Shown here: one piece after another, positions 55,574 to 64,000 of the stretch
Numbering within the stretch: position 1 is the stretch's first letter
How the letters are laid out: each line of letters starts with the position of its first letter
From: Mesorhizobium sp. Pch-S
Lineage (GTDB): Bacteria; Pseudomonadota; Alphaproteobacteria; Rhizobiales; Rhizobiaceae
Length of the DNA: 64,000 nucleotides
Direction of reading: 5' to 3'
NCBI RefSeq assembly: GCF_004136315.1
Contig: NZ_CP029562.1
Coordinates: forward strand, 496,001 to 560,000
Made by a program: the position numbers and the translations under genes
Notes under the pieces: generated by a model
The model's database searches: none
What the model was told of the DNA's origin: nothing
The model's input: only the letters and a program-made list of their open reading frames with translations

Positions 55574-56491
55574 CTACACCTTCACCATGACGGGTCGACC
55601 GAGCAGTCCTTCAGGACGGAAAAGCAGAACGCCGATGACCAGCAGGAAAACGAAGACGAGCCTGTAGGAAGCGCCGTCCGGCACGAAGGTCTGGGCCAGC
55701 ACCTCGATGCCGGCGATGATCAGCCCGCCGAGGATGGCACCCGGCATCGAGCCCAGGCCGCCAATGACGGCGGCGGAGAAACCAAGCAGGCCGGCCATGA
55801 CGCCGAAATCGAACCGTGTCACGCCGGCGTAGCTTGCAAAGAGCAGCCCGGCGATCGCGCCGATGGCCGAGGCGACGAAGAAGGTCGCGCGGAACACGCG
55901 CGTGTCACGAATGCCCATCATGCGCGCCACGATGCGATCCTCGGACGCTGCCCGTATCCTCAAGCCTAGTGGCGTCAGCCGCAGGAAGGCAAAGAGCAGG
56001 ACCACCAGCACCAACGTGAGCGCCACCACCAGCAGTGTGAACCAGCCGACCTGGACGCCCGCAATCTCCAGCGCGACACCGGAAGCGAGCCGCGGGAATG
56101 CGTGTGGGTTGGAGCCTTGCGGGTAGAGATGACGGATCAGTTCGCGAATGACGATGCCAAGCGCGACGGTGGCAACCAGTGCCATCATCGCCGGCGCATC
56201 CCTGAAGCGGCGGATCACCACCTTGTCCAGGATGACGCCGATGAGACCGACGGCGAACACGGCAATGCAAGCGGAGACGATCAGCCAGACCGGGCCGGAG
56301 ACGCCGATCGCGATGGCGAGCGCCTGCGCCGCGGCCAGTGCGATGAACGGCGACGTCATCGCGACATCGCCATGCGAGAAATGGATGACGTTGAGGACGC
56401 CGAAAATCAGGCTGAAGCCGATAGCCAGCAAAGCATAGATGCACCCGAGGGTCACCCAGTTCACCAATTGCTGGACAATCAGCTCCGTCAT
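55574..56491 (-). CDS. livH: Branched-chain amino acid-type ABC permease LivH
   Basis: A 305-residue inner-membrane protein: MTELIVQQLVNWVTLGCIYA at the start, GFSLIFGVLNVIHFSHGD, the loop RAASEDRIVARMMGI and GGLGSMPGAILGGLIIAG. I chose the ATG at 56491 with GGGGTGG-like purines upstream; the GTG at 56524 lies in the repeat. It is the first gene of livHMGF and is divergent from livK. Confidence 0.94.
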   Translation of the reverse strand: MTELIVQQLVNWVTLGCIYALLAIGFSLIFGVLNVIHFSHGDVAMTSPFIALAAAQALAIAIGVSGPVWLIVSACIAVFAVGLIGVILDKVVIRRFRDAPAMMALVATVALGIVIRELIRHLYPQGSNPHAFPRLASGVALEIAGVQVGWFTLLVVALTLVLVVLLFAFLRLTPLGLRIRAASEDRIVARMMGIRDTRVFRATFFVASAIGAIAGLLFASYAGVTRFDFGVMAGLLGFSAAVIGGLGSMPGAILGGLIIAGIEVLAQTFVPDGASYRLVFVFLLVIGVLLFRPEGLLGRPVMVKV

Positions 56492-56502
56492 GCCACCCCT
56501 CT

Positions 56503-56596
56503 CTGGAGCGTTTCGATTTCTCACGGAAACGCTCTGTCTCTTTGTTTTTATGCAACCCCGGACGGAAAACCGTTACATGCTTTCCCGGAACTGCTC
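56503..56596. repeat. Rhizobial palindromic element, copy C
   Basis: Starts CTGGAGC and ends near GCTC, with a left hairpin (GAGCGTTTCG...CGGAAACGCTC), a T-rich spacer and a right palindrome around CCGGACGGAAAACCG. It lies 12 bases upstream of livH inside the livH/livK divergent region, so it occupies the probable livH leader. Confidence 0.7.
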
Positions 56597-56719
56597 GTTC
56601 AGAGGCGGAACGATTAGCAGTGCCTCCCCCAGGCGCACATAATGAATCTCCGATGTAGCGGATAGCAATTTCCGAATTTCGCGGGCCGGTCGCGGCGCAA
56701 TATAGTTGCGTCCAGATGG

Positions 56720-56733
56720 TGGTCCACGGACCA
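56720..56733. promoter_or_regulatory. Inverted repeat upstream of livK
   Basis: TGGTCC-AC-GGACCA is a perfect dyad ending 46 bases before the livK start. It is a candidate operator or an attenuating hairpin. The rest of the 288-base gap holds only repeat copy C. Confidence 0.35.
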
Positions 56734-56779
56734 AAGGAACGCGGCCATCGCGTCAGAAAACGATAACAGAGGTGGAACC

Positions 56780-57910
56780 ATGCTTAACAGGCGCCGCGCG
56801 TTCGCGCGCATATCTTCTTTGCTGGCCGGATCCGTATTCGCGCTTTCCCTCGGCATTGCCGAGGCCAGTGCCGACCAGATCAAGCTCGGCTTCATCGGCC
56901 CTCTGTCCGGCGGCAATGCACAGCAGGGCCTTGGCGCCCGCAACGGCTTCCTGCAGGCCATCGACGGGGCCAATGCCAACGGCTATCCGCACCAGGTGGA
57001 AGGCGTTGTGCTGGACGACGCCTCCGATCCCGCCGTCGGCGTTTCCGCCGCCCAGAAGCTGATCAACGATCCGGCAGTCGTCGGCGCCACCGGCCACTGG
57101 AACAGCTCGGTCGCGCTTGCCACCATCCCGGTCTTCAACCGCGCGCAGATGCCATTCATCGTCTGGGGCGCTGTCAGCCCGAAGATCACTGAGCAGAACC
57201 TGCCCAACGTCACGCGCGTGACGCCGACGCTGGTCAATGAAAACAAGCCGCTTGCCGAGGCCATTGCCAAGGAAGGCAAGGTCAAGAAGATCGCCATCAT
57301 CTCCGACACCACCGACTATGGTGCGGCCAACACCAAATGGTTCGGCGACTTCTTCAAGGCGGCCGGCGGCGAGATCGTTTTCTCGGATGCGGCGGCGGTT
57401 GGAACGACCGACTTCCGCGCGATGCTGACGACAGCGAAGGCTGCGGCGCCGGATGCGATCTATTTCGGCGGCGTGGTGACGGAGGCCGCACTCGTGCGCA
57501 GCCAGATGGCCGACCTCGGCATGGGTTCGCTGCCGATGTACGGCATCTCCGGCATCTACGATCCGAAGTTCATCGAGATCGCCGGAGGCGCGGCCGAAGG
57601 CACGATCGTCGGCACGCCTGCCGTGCAGACCAATCCCAAGCTGGAGGCCTTCTACAAGGCCTATGAAGCCAAGGGTTACCCCGATCCGGCCGGCTCCTAT
57701 GCGAAATATGCTTATGAAGCCACGCAGATCCTGCTCGAGGTGATCAAGGAAAAGGGCATCGAGGACAAGCAGGCGCTGAGCGAAGCCATTCGCGCGATCA
57801 AGCACGAAGGCATCCTGGGAACGGTCTCGTTCGACCAGGATGGCCAGACGCAGATGCCGGTCGAGATCGATCGCTTCATGGTGCACGACGGCAAGTGGGT
57901 CAAAATGTGA
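56780..57910 (+). CDS. livK: Branched-chain amino acid-type ABC binding protein LivK
   Basis: A 376-residue periplasmic protein with a signal peptide ([20 protein letters not shown], cleavage near ASA-DQ) and the family core [48 protein letters not shown] and [14 protein letters not shown]. The presence of a di-Arg could suggest Tat export, but a Sec signal is as likely. GAGGTGG precedes the ATG. It is divergent from livHMGF and 88 bases before potA, so transcription may run on into the pot genes. Confidence 0.94.
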   Translation: MLNRRRAFARISSLLAGSVFALSLGIAEASADQIKLGFIGPLSGGNAQQGLGARNGFLQAIDGANANGYPHQVEGVVLDDASDPAVGVSAAQKLINDPAVVGATGHWNSSVALATIPVFNRAQMPFIVWGAVSPKITEQNLPNVTRVTPTLVNENKPLAEAIAKEGKVKKIAIISDTTDYGAANTKWFGDFFKAAGGEIVFSDAAAVGTTDFRAMLTTAKAAAPDAIYFGGVVTEAALVRSQMADLGMGSLPMYGISGIYDPKFIEIAGGAAEGTIVGTPAVQTNPKLEAFYKAYEAKGYPDPAGSYAKYAYEATQILLEVIKEKGIEDKQALSEAIRAIKHEGILGTVSFDQDGQTQMPVEIDRFMVHDGKWVKM

Positions 57911-57998
57911 TTGCTCGGCCGGCATTGCCACATCGTGCGCAATGTCGGCCGCCAATCGCATTGCGACGAGCCACGCCCCTCCTGTCGAGATCGTCTAC

Positions 57999-59090
57999 AT
58001 GGATATGAGCCGCCCCGCGCCGCACCAGAAGGCCGTGGAAATCAAGGATGTTTCCAAGGCCTTCGGCAATTTCCAGGCCTTGAAGCCGGTCAGCTTCGAC
58101 ATCTACGAAAACGAGTTCTTCACGCTGCTCGGCCCTTCGGGCTGTGGCAAGACCACGCTGCTCAGGATGATCGCCGGCTTCGAACAGCCTTCGACCGGTG
58201 AAATCGCGCTGCGCGGTACCAACATCCAGTCCCTGCCGCCGCACAAGCGGCGGGTGAACACCGTGTTCCAGAGCTATGCGCTGTTCCCGCACATGACGCT
58301 GGAGCAGAACATCGCCTTCGGCCTCGAAAACCTGGGCTGGCCGAAGGAGCGCCGCATGGCGCGTGTGGCCGACATGCTGCGCCTGGTGCATATGGAAAAG
58401 TTCGCCAGCCGCAAGCCGCAGCAGCTTTCGGGCGGCCAGCGGCAGCGCATCGCGCTGGCCCGCGCGCTCGCTCCTGAGCCCGAAGTGCTGCTGCTCGACG
58501 AACCGCTTTCGGCGCTCGACCTCAAGCTCAGGCAGGCCATGCGCGACGAGCTGCGCACCCTGCAGCGCCAGACCGGCATCACCTTCGTCTTCGTCACCCA
58601 CGACCAGGAAGAGGCGCTCGACATGTCGGATCGCATCTGCGTGCTCGGCGACGGCGAGATCCAGCAGTTGGGCACGCCGGCGGACATCTACGAGGAACCA
58701 TCCAACCGCTTCGTCGCAGACTTCATCGGCGAAACCAATTTCCTCGACGCCGAGGTGATCTCGCTCGAAGGCGATCGTGCCACGGTGTCGATCCCGCTCG
58801 GCGTCACGCTGACCGCACCGCAGAAACAGGCGTCGGTGGGCAGCAAGGCCGTCATGTCCATCCGTCCGGAAAAGATCAGCCTGTCTCCGCAGGACAGTCA
58901 GATCGCGGCCGACGGCACGGTCGTCGGCGCAAACTATCTCGGCGGCTACACCCACTATGTCGTGGACGCGAGCGGCACCTTGCTGCGCGTTTCCAAACGC
59001 AACAGCCAGAGCCGCGACCGCACGCTTGAGGTGGGCCAACCAGTTCGTCTGGGTTTCGCGGCGGAATCGGCGCGGATTCTCGGCGCATGA
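57999..59090 (+). CDS. potA: Spermidine/putrescine-type ABC ATPase PotA
   Basis: A 363-residue ATPase with [16 protein letters not shown], Walker [25 protein letters not shown], the signature LSGGQRQR, Walker [13 protein letters not shown] and a C-terminal TOBE domain (residues about 280-360, [11 protein letters not shown]). I chose the ATG at 57999; GTG/ATG codons further upstream in frame (57942) are possible. It overlaps potB by 4 bases. The family takes up polyamines or related amino compounds. Confidence 0.93.
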   Translation: MDMSRPAPHQKAVEIKDVSKAFGNFQALKPVSFDIYENEFFTLLGPSGCGKTTLLRMIAGFEQPSTGEIALRGTNIQSLPPHKRRVNTVFQSYALFPHMTLEQNIAFGLENLGWPKERRMARVADMLRLVHMEKFASRKPQQLSGGQRQRIALARALAPEPEVLLLDEPLSALDLKLRQAMRDELRTLQRQTGITFVFVTHDQEEALDMSDRICVLGDGEIQQLGTPADIYEEPSNRFVADFIGETNFLDAEVISLEGDRATVSIPLGVTLTAPQKQASVGSKAVMSIRPEKISLSPQDSQIAADGTVVGANYLGGYTHYVVDASGTLLRVSKRNSQSRDRTLEVGQPVRLGFAAESARILGA

Positions 59091-60004
59091 GCCAGCGCCC
59101 GAAATTGCCGACCTGGCCAAGATTGTCTGACTGGAATGTTCTGGGGCTGCTGCCGGCGCAGCTGATCATGCTGCTGACGCTGATCATTCCGGTCGGCATC
59201 ATCATCCTGGTTTCGTTCTCGACCAGAGGCCCCTATGGCGGCTTCGACTACGTGTTCACCACCGCGCCCTACAAGCAGATCCTGTTCAACGAGGGCTGGA
59301 GCGGGGAACTCGAATTCAATCCGCAATATCTGATCGTCGTCGCCCGGACCGTCATCCTGTCGCTGGCGACCACGATCATCTGCCTGACCCTGAGCTTCCC
59401 GGTCGCCTATTTCATCTCGCTGCAGAAGACCTCGGCCAAGATGCTGCTGATCTATCTGGTGACGCTGCCGTTCTGGGTCTCGATGATCGTGCGCGTCTAT
59501 TCGTGGATCATCATCCTCGGCAATGACGGCGTGATCGCCAAGGCGCTGCGCGCGCTCGGGATCACCGAGAACATGGGCAGCCTGCTCTTCACCGACACCG
59601 CGATGCTGATCGGCCTCGTCTACAGCTACATTCCGCTGATGATCCTGCCGGTGTTCGCCTCGATCGAGAAGCTCGACCCGGCCCTGGTGGAAGCCTCGCA
59701 TGATCTTTACGGCGGCCGCCTGACGACGCTTCGCCGCGTGATCCTGCCGTTGTGCCGCCCAGGCATGGCGGCGGGCGCCATCCTGGTTTTCGTTCCCTGT
59801 CTCGGCGCCGTGCTGGAACCCGTCCTGCTCGGCGGCGGCAAGACGATGATGATGGGCAATTTGATCCAGCTGCAGTTCGGGGCTGCCCGCAACTGGCCGC
59901 TCGGCGCGGCCATCTCGATCGTGCTGATGTGCGCGGTGATGATCTTCCTGCTGTGGCGCGGCATCCAGGCGATGCGCAAGGAAAGCCGGGAGGACGGCGC
60001 ATGA
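59087..60004 (+). CDS. potB: Spermidine/putrescine-type ABC permease PotB
   Basis: A 305-residue inner-membrane protein with about six helices, [21 protein letters not shown] at the start, [18 protein letters not shown] and the EAA loop [20 protein letters not shown]. It begins inside the last codons of potA (ATGA) and ends inside the start of potC (ATGA), so the three are translationally coupled. Confidence 0.94.
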   Translation: MSQRPKLPTWPRLSDWNVLGLLPAQLIMLLTLIIPVGIIILVSFSTRGPYGGFDYVFTTAPYKQILFNEGWSGELEFNPQYLIVVARTVILSLATTIICLTLSFPVAYFISLQKTSAKMLLIYLVTLPFWVSMIVRVYSWIIILGNDGVIAKALRALGITENMGSLLFTDTAMLIGLVYSYIPLMILPVFASIEKLDPALVEASHDLYGGRLTTLRRVILPLCRPGMAAGAILVFVPCLGAVLEPVLLGGGKTMMMGNLIQLQFGAARNWPLGAAISIVLMCAVMIFLLWRGIQAMRKESREDGA

Positions 60005-60783
60005 CCAGCAACGTTCGCCGCTATCCAGGCTTCGGCCTGTTCAGCCTGATCTTCTTCGTCTACCTCTACCTGCCGATTGCCGTTGTGGTGTTCTATTCCT
60101 TCAACGCCAACCGCATCGTCTCCAACTGGGGCGGCTTCTCGCTGCACTGGTATACGACGGCGCTGTCGAATGCTGCGCTGGTCGGAGCAGTGAAAACGTC
60201 GCTGTTCGTCGCCACCATCGCCACTGTGCTTTCGACGATCGTCGCGCTGATGGCAGCGCTTGTGCTGGTGCGCGGCAGGAACGTGCGCTTCCGGCGCATC
60301 TCCGAGACCATCGTCAACCTGCCGCTGCTGCTGCCCGAGATCGTCGTCGCGGTGGCCGTGCTCATCCTGTTTTCAGAAGTGGGCCTGACCAACGGTCTGC
60401 TGAAACTCACCATCGCCCATACGACATTCTGCATCCCCTTCGCATTCCTGCCGATACGGGCGCGACTGCAAGGCATGGACGCCGACCTCGAGGAGGCGGC
60501 ACGCGATCTCTATGCTTCGGCCTGGGTCGCCTTCCGGCGCGTGACGCTGCCGCTGATCCTGCCGGGCGTGTTCGCCGGCGCGATGCTCGCCTTCGTCATC
60601 TCGATGGATGACTTCATCACCAGCAACCTCCTGAATTCGGGTGGCGCCACGACCCTGCCAGTCTACATCTTCTCGCTGATCAAGCAGGGCGTCTCACCAC
60701 AGCTCAATGCGATCTCCACGCTGATCATGATCGTTTCCGTGGTGCTCGCCACCGTCGCTTTCCTGCTGCAGCGCCGGCAGTAA
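60001..60783 (+). CDS. potC: Spermidine/putrescine-type ABC permease PotC
   Basis: A 260-residue inner-membrane protein: YLYLPIAVVVFYSFNANRIV near the N-terminus, LLLPEIVVAVAVLILF, the EAA loop EAARDLYASAWVAFRRVTLP and the PotC-type ISMDDFITSNLL. It overlaps potB by 4 bases. The gap to potD (156 bases) contains a palindromic repeat. Confidence 0.94.
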   Translation: MTSNVRRYPGFGLFSLIFFVYLYLPIAVVVFYSFNANRIVSNWGGFSLHWYTTALSNAALVGAVKTSLFVATIATVLSTIVALMAALVLVRGRNVRFRRISETIVNLPLLLPEIVVAVAVLILFSEVGLTNGLLKLTIAHTTFCIPFAFLPIRARLQGMDADLEEAARDLYASAWVAFRRVTLPLILPGVFAGAMLAFVISMDDFITSNLLNSGGATTLPVYIFSLIKQGVSPQLNAISTLIMIVSVVLATVAFLLQRRQ

Positions 60784-60797
60784 ATGGAAATTGTGCC

Positions 60798-60840
60798 GCA
60801 TGATCTTGTCCGAAAAGTCTGCAACTTTTCGGGATCATGC
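60798..60840. repeat. Palindromic element, second family (copy E)
   Basis: GCATGATC-TTGT-CCGAAAAGT, a 5-base loop, then ACTTTTCGG-GATCATGC. This imperfect hairpin of a type common in rhizobial genomes lies between potC and potD and could stabilise or end the upstream mRNA, letting potD be expressed at a different level. Confidence 0.7.
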
Positions 60841-60939
60841 TCTTAGCGAGCTTTTTCCTAAGCACCACGTCGGGCAAATGAAATTTATCGCTGGAGCCCG
60901 TTTTTATCGTCCCCGAAACACAACGATAAGGGGAGCTCC

Positions 60940-61977
60940 ATGTCCGTGAAAAACCATCTCTCGATTCTGGCCGCGGCCAGCGCATTCAGCCTTCTCGCCA
61001 CTGCCTCGTCGTGGGCGGAAGGATCACTCTCGATCTATGCCTGGGCAGACTCCATTGCCCCTGAGGCAGTGGCAAAATTCGAGAAAGAAACCGGCATCAA
61101 GGTCACCGTCGACGCCTTCTCCTCGAACGAGGATCTGTTGACCAAGCTGCAGGCCGGCTCCTCGGGCTACGACATCGTCACGCCGTCACAGCATTTCGTG
61201 AAGATCATGATCGACAGCGGCCTGCTCGAAGACATCGGCGCCAGCTCGATGCCAGCTTTCCAGCAGATTCTGCCGGAATGGCAGAAGCAATGGTGGGATC
61301 CGACCGGCAATTATTCGGTGCCGCTCGCCTACGGCAATGCCGGCTTTACCGTCAACCGCAACCTCTACAAGGGTCCAGTCGACAGCTGGAAGGTCTATTT
61401 CGAACCGTCCGAGGAACTGAAGGGCAAGATCGCCAGCCTGGCCCAGCCCGACGAAGTCATTCCCGCCGCGCAGAACTATCTCGGCATCCCCTATTGCAGC
61501 GAGGATCCGAAGGAGATGAAGCGCGTGCTCGACCTGCTGCAAGCGCAGAAGCCGTTCGTCGCCGCCTATTCGAGCGACAACATCGAAAACCGCATCGGTG
61601 GTGGCGAAGTGGCCATGCATTTCTGGTGGGATGGCAACACCATGCGGGTGCGCCGCAACGACAAGGCCAATGTCGAATACGCCATGCCAAAGGAGGGCCT
61701 CGTCGGCTGGCTGGATTCCTACGTCGTGCCCAAGGGAGCGGCCAATCTCGACAACGCCAAGAAGTTCATCGACTTCATGGCCAAGGAAGAAAACGCCACC
61801 ATCGAGTACAACTACTACGGCCATTCATCGCCGGTGAAGGTGGACGCCAGCAAGGCGCTCTACAACAAGGAAAACGCGCCTGAGCTTTTCCCGACCGCAC
61901 CGGTCAAGATGGGCCAGGCCTGCTCGCCGGCTGCCCAGGAGCTGGTCACCAAGGTCTGGACCCAGCTTCTGCAGTAG
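60940..61977 (+). CDS. potD: Polyamine-type ABC binding protein PotD
   Basis: A 345-residue periplasmic protein with a signal peptide ending SWA-EG and the PotD pattern: LSIYAWADSIAPEAVAKFEKE, SGYDIVTPSQHFV, VPLAYGNAGFTVNR, and a C-terminal YVVPKGAANLDNAKKFIDF. Aromatic and acidic residues expected around a polyamine ligand are present (WWDPTG, FWWDGN). GGGGAG precedes the ATG. It follows potABC and precedes the GMC oxidoreductase by 68 bases. Confidence 0.93.
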   Translation: MSVKNHLSILAAASAFSLLATASSWAEGSLSIYAWADSIAPEAVAKFEKETGIKVTVDAFSSNEDLLTKLQAGSSGYDIVTPSQHFVKIMIDSGLLEDIGASSMPAFQQILPEWQKQWWDPTGNYSVPLAYGNAGFTVNRNLYKGPVDSWKVYFEPSEELKGKIASLAQPDEVIPAAQNYLGIPYCSEDPKEMKRVLDLLQAQKPFVAAYSSDNIENRIGGGEVAMHFWWDGNTMRVRRNDKANVEYAMPKEGLVGWLDSYVVPKGAANLDNAKKFIDFMAKEENATIEYNYYGHSSPVKVDASKALYNKENAPELFPTAPVKMGQACSPAAQELVTKVWTQLLQ

Positions 61978-62045
61978 CAGCGCCCTCCACATGTCGCTCC
62001 CGCCCCGTCTTGAGGGCGGGAAGCCCTCCTGCTCCGGCATCAATC

Positions 62046-63641
62046 ATGAATGACACATACGACTACATCGTCGTCGGCTCCGGCTCAGCCGGTTGCGTGC
62101 TGGCGAACCGTCTCAGCGCCAACCCGGCAACGAAGGTCTGCCTGATCGAAGCCGGCGGCAGCGACCAGAGCCTGCGCGTGAAAGTTCCGGCTGGCATCCT
62201 CTCGCTCTACGGCAACCCGAACTATGACTATTGCTATTTCGGGGTGCCGCAGCCGCAGTTGAACGGCCGCAGGATTCCGGTCAACCGCGGCAAGGCGCTG
62301 GGCGGATCGACCTCGATCAATTCGATGGTCTACATCCGCGGCGCGGCTGCCGACTATGACGAGTGGGCAAGCCTTGGCTGCGCCGGCTGGTCTTATGACG
62401 AGGTGCTGCCAGTCTTCAAAAGGCTGGAGCGCAACCTGCTCGGCCAGGACAGCCGCTATCACGGCACTGATGGCGACCTTTTGGTCGACAATCCGCGCGA
62501 TCCCAACGAGCTTTCGCGGATGTTCGTGGCTGCGGGCAAGGACGCCGGCCTGCCGGAGAACGCCGATTTCAACGCCGCCTCGCAGTTCGGTGTCGGCATC
62601 TACAACGTGACGCAGGATCGGGGACAACGCTTCAGCGCCTTCACGGCTTTCGTCCGCCCGGTTCTCAACCGTCCGAACCTGACCGTGCTGAGCGAATGCG
62701 CGGTGAAGACGATCGTCATCTCGGGCAAGCGCGCAACAGGCGTGAACCTCCGGCACAAAGGCGCGGACACGACACTGACGGCATTGCGCGAGGTCGTGCT
62801 TTCGGCAGGCGCCATCAACTCGCCGCAGATCCTGCTGGAATCCGGGATCGGCCCGGCCGAAGAGCTTCGGCGTGTCGGCGTCACGCCGGTCCATGACCTG
62901 CCAGGCGTCGGCAAGAACCTGCAGGACCATGTCGACGGCATGATCACGGTGCGCTCGTCGAGCCCGCGCACGCTCGGACTTTCCATTGCCAACCTGCCCC
63001 GCATCCTCGCCGCGCCCTACCGCTATTTCGCGCGCCGCAAGGGCATGCTGACGACCAACTACGTCGAGGCCGGCGGCTTCGCGCGAACTCGCCTCGCGGG
63101 AGCCGAGCCCGACGTCCAGTTCCACTTCGTACCGGGCTATCGCAGCCATCGCGGCAGGCTGGTCGAATACGGCCACGGCTATGCCATCCACACCTGCGTG
63201 CTGCGACCGAAGAGTGTCGGCGACATCACGCTCGCGCGCGACGGCTCGTCAACGACCACCCGGATCGATCATCACTTTTTCTCGGATGAACAGGATGCAC
63301 AGGTTCTCGTCGAAGGCATCAAGATCGCCCGCGCGATCTTCGCATCATCGGTGTTCGATCCGGTGCGCGGCGTCGAGATGCTGCCGGGAAAGGACGTCCG
63401 CTCCGACGACGAGATCCTTGCGTATCTGCGCGCCGAGGCGCTGACCGTCTATCATCCGGTCGGCACCTGCAAGATGGGTGACGACGCCATGGCCGTCGTC
63501 GATCCGGGAAGCCTGAAGGTGCGTGGTCTGGAAGGGTTGCGCGTCGCCGACGCGTCCATCATGCCGAAGCTGATCGCCGGCAATACCAACGCGCCGAGCA
63601 TGATGATCGGCCAGCGAGCAGCGGACATGATCCTGCGATGA
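62046..63641 (+). CDS. GMC-family oxidoreductase (choline dehydrogenase-like)
   Basis: A 531-residue FAD enzyme with the N-terminal dinucleotide motif YIVVGSGSAGCVLANRLS, the GMC signature GKALGGSTSINSMVYIRG, VVLSAGAINSPQILLESGIG, and near the C-terminus the catalytic His in YHPVGTCKMG with the later Asn in GNTNAPSMMIG. Such enzymes oxidise alcohols to aldehydes; the link to a polyamine-type transporter suggests an amino alcohol such as choline, but betB and betI are not adjacent. I chose the ATG at 62046. Confidence 0.93.
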   Translation: MNDTYDYIVVGSGSAGCVLANRLSANPATKVCLIEAGGSDQSLRVKVPAGILSLYGNPNYDYCYFGVPQPQLNGRRIPVNRGKALGGSTSINSMVYIRGAAADYDEWASLGCAGWSYDEVLPVFKRLERNLLGQDSRYHGTDGDLLVDNPRDPNELSRMFVAAGKDAGLPENADFNAASQFGVGIYNVTQDRGQRFSAFTAFVRPVLNRPNLTVLSECAVKTIVISGKRATGVNLRHKGADTTLTALREVVLSAGAINSPQILLESGIGPAEELRRVGVTPVHDLPGVGKNLQDHVDGMITVRSSSPRTLGLSIANLPRILAAPYRYFARRKGMLTTNYVEAGGFARTRLAGAEPDVQFHFVPGYRSHRGRLVEYGHGYAIHTCVLRPKSVGDITLARDGSSTTTRIDHHFFSDEQDAQVLVEGIKIARAIFASSVFDPVRGVEMLPGKDVRSDDEILAYLRAEALTVYHPVGTCKMGDDAMAVVDPGSLKVRGLEGLRVADASIMPKLIAGNTNAPSMMIGQRAADMILR

Positions 63642-63648
63642 TTCTGAG

Positions 63649-63818
63649 GTCCTGGATGTGTACACATCCAGGACGCCTCAATCGCCGGCGTGGCCCATCC
63701 GGGCCACTTGGCTTTCGCGCCAAAGGGCGCGGCGCGCGGTCGCGCGCTCCAACGGTCAATCAATGACCGTTGGTAGGTCTTGGATTGCTCCCGAGCGACC
63801 AACGTACCGCTCGGGAGC
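63649..63818. repeat. Array of six consecutive inverted repeats between convergent genes
   Basis: In 170 bases there are six unrelated dyads. They are a 26-base perfect palindrome without loop (63649-63674, centre GTGTACAC); GTGGCCC-N4-GGGCCAC (63690-63707); TTGGC-N6-GCCAA (63708-63723); GCGCGC-N4-GCGCGC (63732-63747); CCAACGGTCA-N5-TGACCGTTGG (63749-63773); and an 11-bp stem GCTCCCGAGCG with a 10-base loop (63787-63818). Together they fill nearly the whole gap between the convergent GMC and SRPBCC genes. One or more may act as bidirectional terminators. Confidence 0.8.
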
Positions 63819-63836
63819 CCGCCTCAGGCACAGTGG

Positions 63837-64000
63837 CTATTTGGCCAGATGGTCCTGCAGCGCTTTCCAGCCGGCCGCAAACACGTGATCGGAGACGATC
63901 TCCACATACTTCCCCGCATCTTCCGGTTCCTCGTCGAAGGTTGCGACCCATTCCGCGAAGGTGCGGTTGCCATCCGTGATCGGAAGCAGCCGGATCGAGG
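63837..64000 (-). CDS. SRPBCC-family protein, C-terminal part only
   Basis: The last 54 codons of a gene that runs off the right edge. The translation contains SIRLLPITDGNRTFAEWVATF followed by EEPEDAGKYVEIVSDHVF and ends GWKALQDHLAK before TAG. This resembles the final strand and long C-terminal helix of SRPBCC (polyketide cyclase/START-like) proteins. It is convergent with the GMC oxidoreductase. The family call rests on this short stretch. Confidence 0.65.
   Translation of the reverse strand, partial: SIRLLPITDGNRTFAEWVATFDEEPEDAGKYVEIVSDHVFAAGWKALQDHLAK

Noticed and set aside
56492..56779. Riboswitch or attenuator upstream of livK
   Set aside because: Only a palindromic repeat and one short dyad are visible; no known riboswitch core or leader peptide was recognised.
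63649..63818. Hairpin array as an integron attC site, CRISPR array or tRNA cluster
   Set aside because: No integron core sites or integrase, no repeated unit with regular spacers, and no tRNA cloverleaf or anticodon arm could be found.

Overview
The window looks like chromosomal DNA of an alphaproteobacterium of the Hyphomicrobiales, most like Mesorhizobium or Aminobacter (Phyllobacteriaceae). The signs are high GC, the divergent hrcA/rph pair, the rhizobial style of GyrB, many ABC uptake systems with LysR regulators, and short palindromic intergenic elements bounded by CTAGAGC/GCTCTAG that are common in rhizobia. No rRNA, tRNA, transposase, integrase or CRISPR array was seen.

Layout. 1-12.7 kb is mostly housekeeping: the start of a PQQ-type sugar dehydrogenase, hrcA, rph, rdgB, hemW, a small tyrosine phosphatase, rsmI, yraN, a DUF3297 gene, an acylphosphatase/cytochrome P450 pair, an aminoglycoside adenylyltransferase-like gene and gyrB. 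12.7-20.5 kb is one minus-strand operon: ROK regulator, M20 peptidase, two tandem paralogous sugar-type binding proteins, permease, YhfX-family PLP enzyme and ATPase. 20.5-22.2 kb is an A+T-rich gap followed by an orphan DarB-like ketosynthase. 22.3-30.4 kb is a peptide uptake and hydrolysis operon with an M17 aminopeptidase, a frameshifted proline iminopeptidase, a binding protein, two permeases and two ATPases; a LysR gene diverges from it.

31.6-39.3 kb is a second peptide/nickel-type ABC system with a fused double ATPase, linked to an FMN-dependent monooxygenase and a double DUF427 protein. 39.3-44.0 kb holds two LysR genes, an alpha/beta hydrolase, an NTF2-like protein and a class III aminotransferase. 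44.1-52.6 kb looks like an amine or amino-acid catabolic regulon: a trimethylamine-dehydrogenase-family flavoprotein, an ArgE-like deacylase, and the operon RidA, DUF1028, aldehyde dehydrogenase and LysR, followed by a flavin monooxygenase. 52.9-63.6 kb carries a branched-chain amino-acid type transporter (livFGMH opposite livK), a polyamine-type transporter (potABCD) and a choline-dehydrogenase-like GMC oxidoreductase. The window ends with a row of six inverted repeats and a partial SRPBCC gene.

Most interesting points: a near-identical LysR-type box upstream of both the TMADH-like/argE pair and the ridA operon, which suggests one undescribed regulon; altered aromatic-bowl residues in the TMADH-like enzyme; the six-hairpin array at 63.65-63.82 kb; and palindromic elements whose ends supply stop codons and part of a ribosome binding site. 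All functions are read from sequence and recalled family knowledge; no database search was run.
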